A stretch of 28,582 nucleotides of DNA, taken from assembly GCA_003427395.1 (NCBI GenBank), contig BFEA01000064.1, positions 2,510,533 to 2,539,114 on the forward strand, read 5' to 3'. The notes beneath the pieces are model-generated. The model had not been told where the DNA came from. It made no database searches and worked only from the letters and a program-made list of their open reading frames with translations. Shown in pieces: positions 26,246 to 28,582 of this stretch; position 1 is the first letter of the stretch; every line of letters starts with the position of its first letter. The translations under genes were made by a program, and so were the position numbers. Source of the DNA: Chara braunii. Taxonomy: Eukaryota > Streptophyta > Charophyceae > Charales > Characeae.

Positions 26246-26387
26246 GACACGGGGTGACACACGGCATCCTCCTCTCTCTCATGCGTGTGTGAACTCATGT
26301 GCAGGTGTGTATGCTTGACACGGGGTGACACACGACACCCTCCCCTCTCTCATGCACGTGTGAAGTCATGTGCAAGTGTGTATGAAT
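26246..26387. repeat. 71-bp tandem duplication
   Basis: GACACGGGGTGACACACG...GTGTGTATG is present at 26246-26316 and again at 26317-26387, about 85-90% identical, between the GA and CA tracts. Confidence 0.85.
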
Positions 26388-26451
26388 GAGAGAGAGAATA
26401 ACAGGGGAGGTGCGCTGCGCATTGCTATTCTCTATCTGTCCACGCACAAGT

Positions 26452-26474
26452 GCACACACACACACACACACACA

Positions 26475-26535
<61 letters not shown>

Positions 26536-26600
26536 GAAAACAACAACAAGAACAACAACAACAACAACAATAATAATAGGAAGAAGGAGAAGGAGAAGGA
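26452..26600. repeat. (CA)41 then AAC and GGAGAA repeats
   Basis: CA dinucleotides at 26452-26535 with one CT interruption, then (AAC)n/(AAT)n and (GGAGAA)n runs to about 26605. Confidence 0.95.
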
Positions 26601-26793
26601 GAAGTAGCATTTCATGAGTGCTGGTGCTGATTGGAGATAAGGACGACAAGGAGGAAGGTGGATGGAGGAAGAAGAGATGGAAAGGGGCAGCGGCCACCAT
26701 CGGAGCATCACACTCCCAGTCGCATGAGGGGGGGCTGGAGGGGAGTGGGAAGTGCACTGCCCACTGGCTCGTCAGTTCAGCTCGCAAAAGACT

Positions 26794-26928
26794 GGTCCAG
26801 CTGGCCTACCAGTCCACTTTTTAACCGGGCAGTTACTGCTCTGGCAGTCTGGACAGTCACTGCTCTGGTCCAGACTGCCAGAGCAGTAACTGTCCGGTTA
26901 AAAAGTGGACTGGTAGGCCAGCCGGACC
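26794..26928. repeat. Near-perfect hairpin, 60-bp arms, 15-bp loop
   Basis: 26794-26853 is the reverse complement of 26869-26928 in 58 of 60 positions; the loop is 26854-26868. The arms hold CCAGTCCACTTTTTAACCGG and TTACTGCTCTGGCAGTCTGGA. A separate short palindrome GGTACTGGACCAGTACC follows at about 26956-26972. Confidence 0.92.
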
Positions 26929-27599
26929 ACGACGTGACCAATGCTACCAGAACAGGTACTGGACCAGTACCTGGTCTGCACCTGGTCTGTTGCTGGCGTA
27001 ACTTTTCTGGCTGCAAGCTTTTGATTGGTTCCATTGCTAACTAAATATTAATAAATATACACCAAATTCTGCTTTGGGAAGTTTGGGTGCTTCTAGAAAG
27101 GTGTACGTAGAACAAGCTGGTACAGACACACCCTCCCTGTAAAGCTTAAAGTGATGAATGAAGGATTCCATGGATTTTTTAAAACTTTTTTTGCTATCTT
27201 CCTCTTTTTCTTCTTCTTTCTTTCTTTCTTTCTTCTTCTTCTTCTTCCTTTTTTTTATGTTTTTTTTTTTTTTTTTTTAATTTTAACTACGCTATATTCT
27301 TCTCGCAAATCTTACATCATCTTCCAAATTCTTTTTCAATTCACCTTCACTACCTACCTGCCACTACTCCTAAGGCTTATACAGGGGACCCCTGCAAACA
27401 TAGCTTTGTTGTCTCCCTCCAGCCATCAGAGGGGATGCATGTTTCCCCCCGCCTCAATCATGGGCCCAACCATGGGGGTCAAGGGTGGGGTGGGACCGCC
27501 GGTGGGGTTCCGGCTAACGCAAAGACTGAGCACTTTGCCAGTAGCTGCGCCTCCCTCAGAGTTTGCGCTGGAACCGAAGTTTGGGCTGGAACAAACTCT

Positions 27600-27675
27600 G
27601 GCCATACATATTTGTTTGGCTTCTCGCAAGTGGCATTCAGGAGGTCTTGGGTTCAATCGGCAATGCCTCATCAGC
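27600..27675 (+). repeat. Possible tRNA-derived SINE block
   Basis: TTGGCTTCTCGCAAGTGGCA (A-box-like) and TTGGGTTCAATCGGC (B-box-like) about 30 bases apart, in a G/C-rich block with GGTCTTGGG. The spacing is short and the fold incomplete. Confidence 0.35.
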
Positions 27676-27950
27676 CTCATGTACCTTCCTGGGCATACTT
27701 GGCACCCACCACCTAGAGATAGACCAGTGGATCCCCGGATCCGCATTGAGCAGAGGCTGCTGATCCTCGTAGCCTCGTAGGGGAGGGGATTGGTCCCTTG
27801 ACTCCCTTGGCATGGTCCCTGATGCTCCCTGCTGTCCCCTGGCCGGTATCGCCCACCTGGAGGTCAGGCGCAGCCCCCGCCTGTTCCCTCATTTGAGGCG
27901 TTGTGAACTCGGGCTGGCTGCTACGGGCGGGTTCCCTGTAATACTATAAG

Positions 27951-28093
27951 AGCATACTCACACTAGGTAGCCCCTCAAAATAGCGAAATCACAAAATGAG
28001 CGGCCACATCGAGTCCTTGTAAAAAAGGAAGGACTAGATCTGGCCGCTCATTTTGGGATTTAACTATTCTGAGGGGCTAGTGTGAGTGTGCCC
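27951..28093. mobile_element. Foldback MITE, ~143 bp
   Basis: The left arm (ACTCACACTAG..AGCCCCTCA, then AAATGAGCGGCCA..TC.AGTCCTT) pairs with the right arm along almost its whole length; the loop is about 7 bases. The termini are GAGCATACTCACACTAG / GGGCACACTCACACTAG. A TA lies near each end, but a clear target duplication is not certain. Confidence 0.75.
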
Positions 28094-28410
28094 CAGTAGG
28101 AGTAGTGGTAGGTAGGTAGTGTAAGGTGGAAATTTTCTACACGGTGAGGAACTTCCCTGGTCCTTGCACGGCCGGGCCGCCCGGGCAAACAGGGTGACTC
28201 GGGTGGCCTGGCTGGTAGCCTTTAGTAAATTATCAACTTATTATGCTGTGCCAGAAAAAGACAACTGCAGTGGCTGGCAGCGCTTCCCAGAAGGGAGACA
28301 CGTTGCATTATCCCTTTGTGTGCCTAAGCTGGGTGAAATCATTCTCATCTCTCGTCTCTGCTCTCTTTGCCCAAGAGCTCAACAACAGGTCAATGAATCA
28401 ACGATACAAC

Positions 28411-28433
28411 TTTTTTTTTTTTTTTTTTTTTTT
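28411..28433. repeat. Poly(T)23
   Basis: An uninterrupted T run, possibly the tail of a minus-strand retroposed sequence. Confidence 0.9.
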
Positions 28434-28495
28434 CCTTCTCTGATCATCAATCAATGTCATGAGATGTAAGCTGAGCAGAGGGGGAAAAAAGAAAG

Positions 28496-28500
<5 letters not shown>

Positions 28501-28582
<82 letters not shown>
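28501..28582. repeat. (GA)41 microsatellite running off the window
   Basis: GA dinucleotides from 28501 to the last base; the true length is unknown. Confidence 0.97.

Larger units (their letters stand above)
25566..28582 (+). other. DNAAF11: DNAAF11 intron 2, 5' part
   Basis: It begins GTGAGG and extends at least 3 kb beyond the exon to the window end. The contents are microsatellites, a long hairpin, a foldback element and a SINE-like block. The + frame of 209 codons at 27151-27780 starts in T-rich DNA and looks spurious. Confidence 0.75.

Noticed and set aside
25620-26331. Frames of alternating Ser-Leu or Arg-Glu
   Set aside because: Pure products of GA/TC microsatellites in intron 2.
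27151-27780. 209-codon + frame
   Set aside because: It starts in T-rich low-complexity DNA, has no recognisable domain and overlaps a SINE-like block inside an intron.
1-28582. CRISPR arrays, bacterial operons, ribosomal RNA genes
   Set aside because: None seen; the window has spliced exons, SINE/LINE remnants and microsatellites typical of a nuclear genome.

Overview
The window is eukaryotic nuclear DNA: split coding exons with GT-AG borders, long microsatellites, poly(A)/poly(T) tracts, retroposed U6 snRNA copies, LINE, LTR, Penelope-like and MITE remnants, and two short N gaps. A gene for motile-cilia assembly, Arabidopsis-type CCCTAAA units and primer-binding sites matching plant initiator tRNA-Met together suggest a streptophyte with flagellated sperm. 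A charophyte such as Chara is my best guess (inference, not proven).

The only gene I recognise with confidence is on the + strand. It is the start of DNAAF11 (LRRC6/TILB), with exon 1 at 18594-18665 and exon 2 at 25460-25565. Intron 1 is 6.8 kb and full of mobile DNA; intron 2 runs off the right end. Exon 3 is not in the window.

The left half is mainly mobile DNA on the minus strand. From about 8.1 kb down to 4.1 kb lies a decayed Penelope-like element. It has a coiled-coil/proline-rich first ORF, then an N-terminal GIY-YIG endonuclease, then a reverse transcriptase that stops before its YxDD motif, and finally a hammerhead-ribozyme-like motif. Endonuclease-before-RT is the permuted order known for the Chlamys/Naiad clade. 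At 9.0-10.9 kb is a broken LINE ORF2 tail, interrupted twice by the same ~340-bp repeat. Two initiator-Met primer-binding sites (511-522, 17216-17227) mark minus-strand LTR elements; the second is followed by three consecutive hairpins.

Other items: two U6 retropseudogenes with target-site duplications (11.6 kb, 19.6 kb), two copies of one TA-flanked MITE (20.3 kb, 22.5 kb), tRNA-like SINEs, a 60-bp-arm hairpin (26.8 kb), a foldback element (28.0 kb) and a recurring GGTTTAAACC palindrome family (21.3-24.5 kb).

Two places are not biology. The 38-bp Tn5 mosaic-end palindrome used as the Nextera mate-pair junction adapter is embedded at 2287-2324 and 3521-3558, and the second copy sits between two exact copies of a 216-bp segment. 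The assembly around 2-4 kb should not be trusted. Several medium open frames (1.1-1.8, 12.5-13.3, 14.1-14.4, 15.7-16.0 kb) look partly protein-like, but I do not recognise them.
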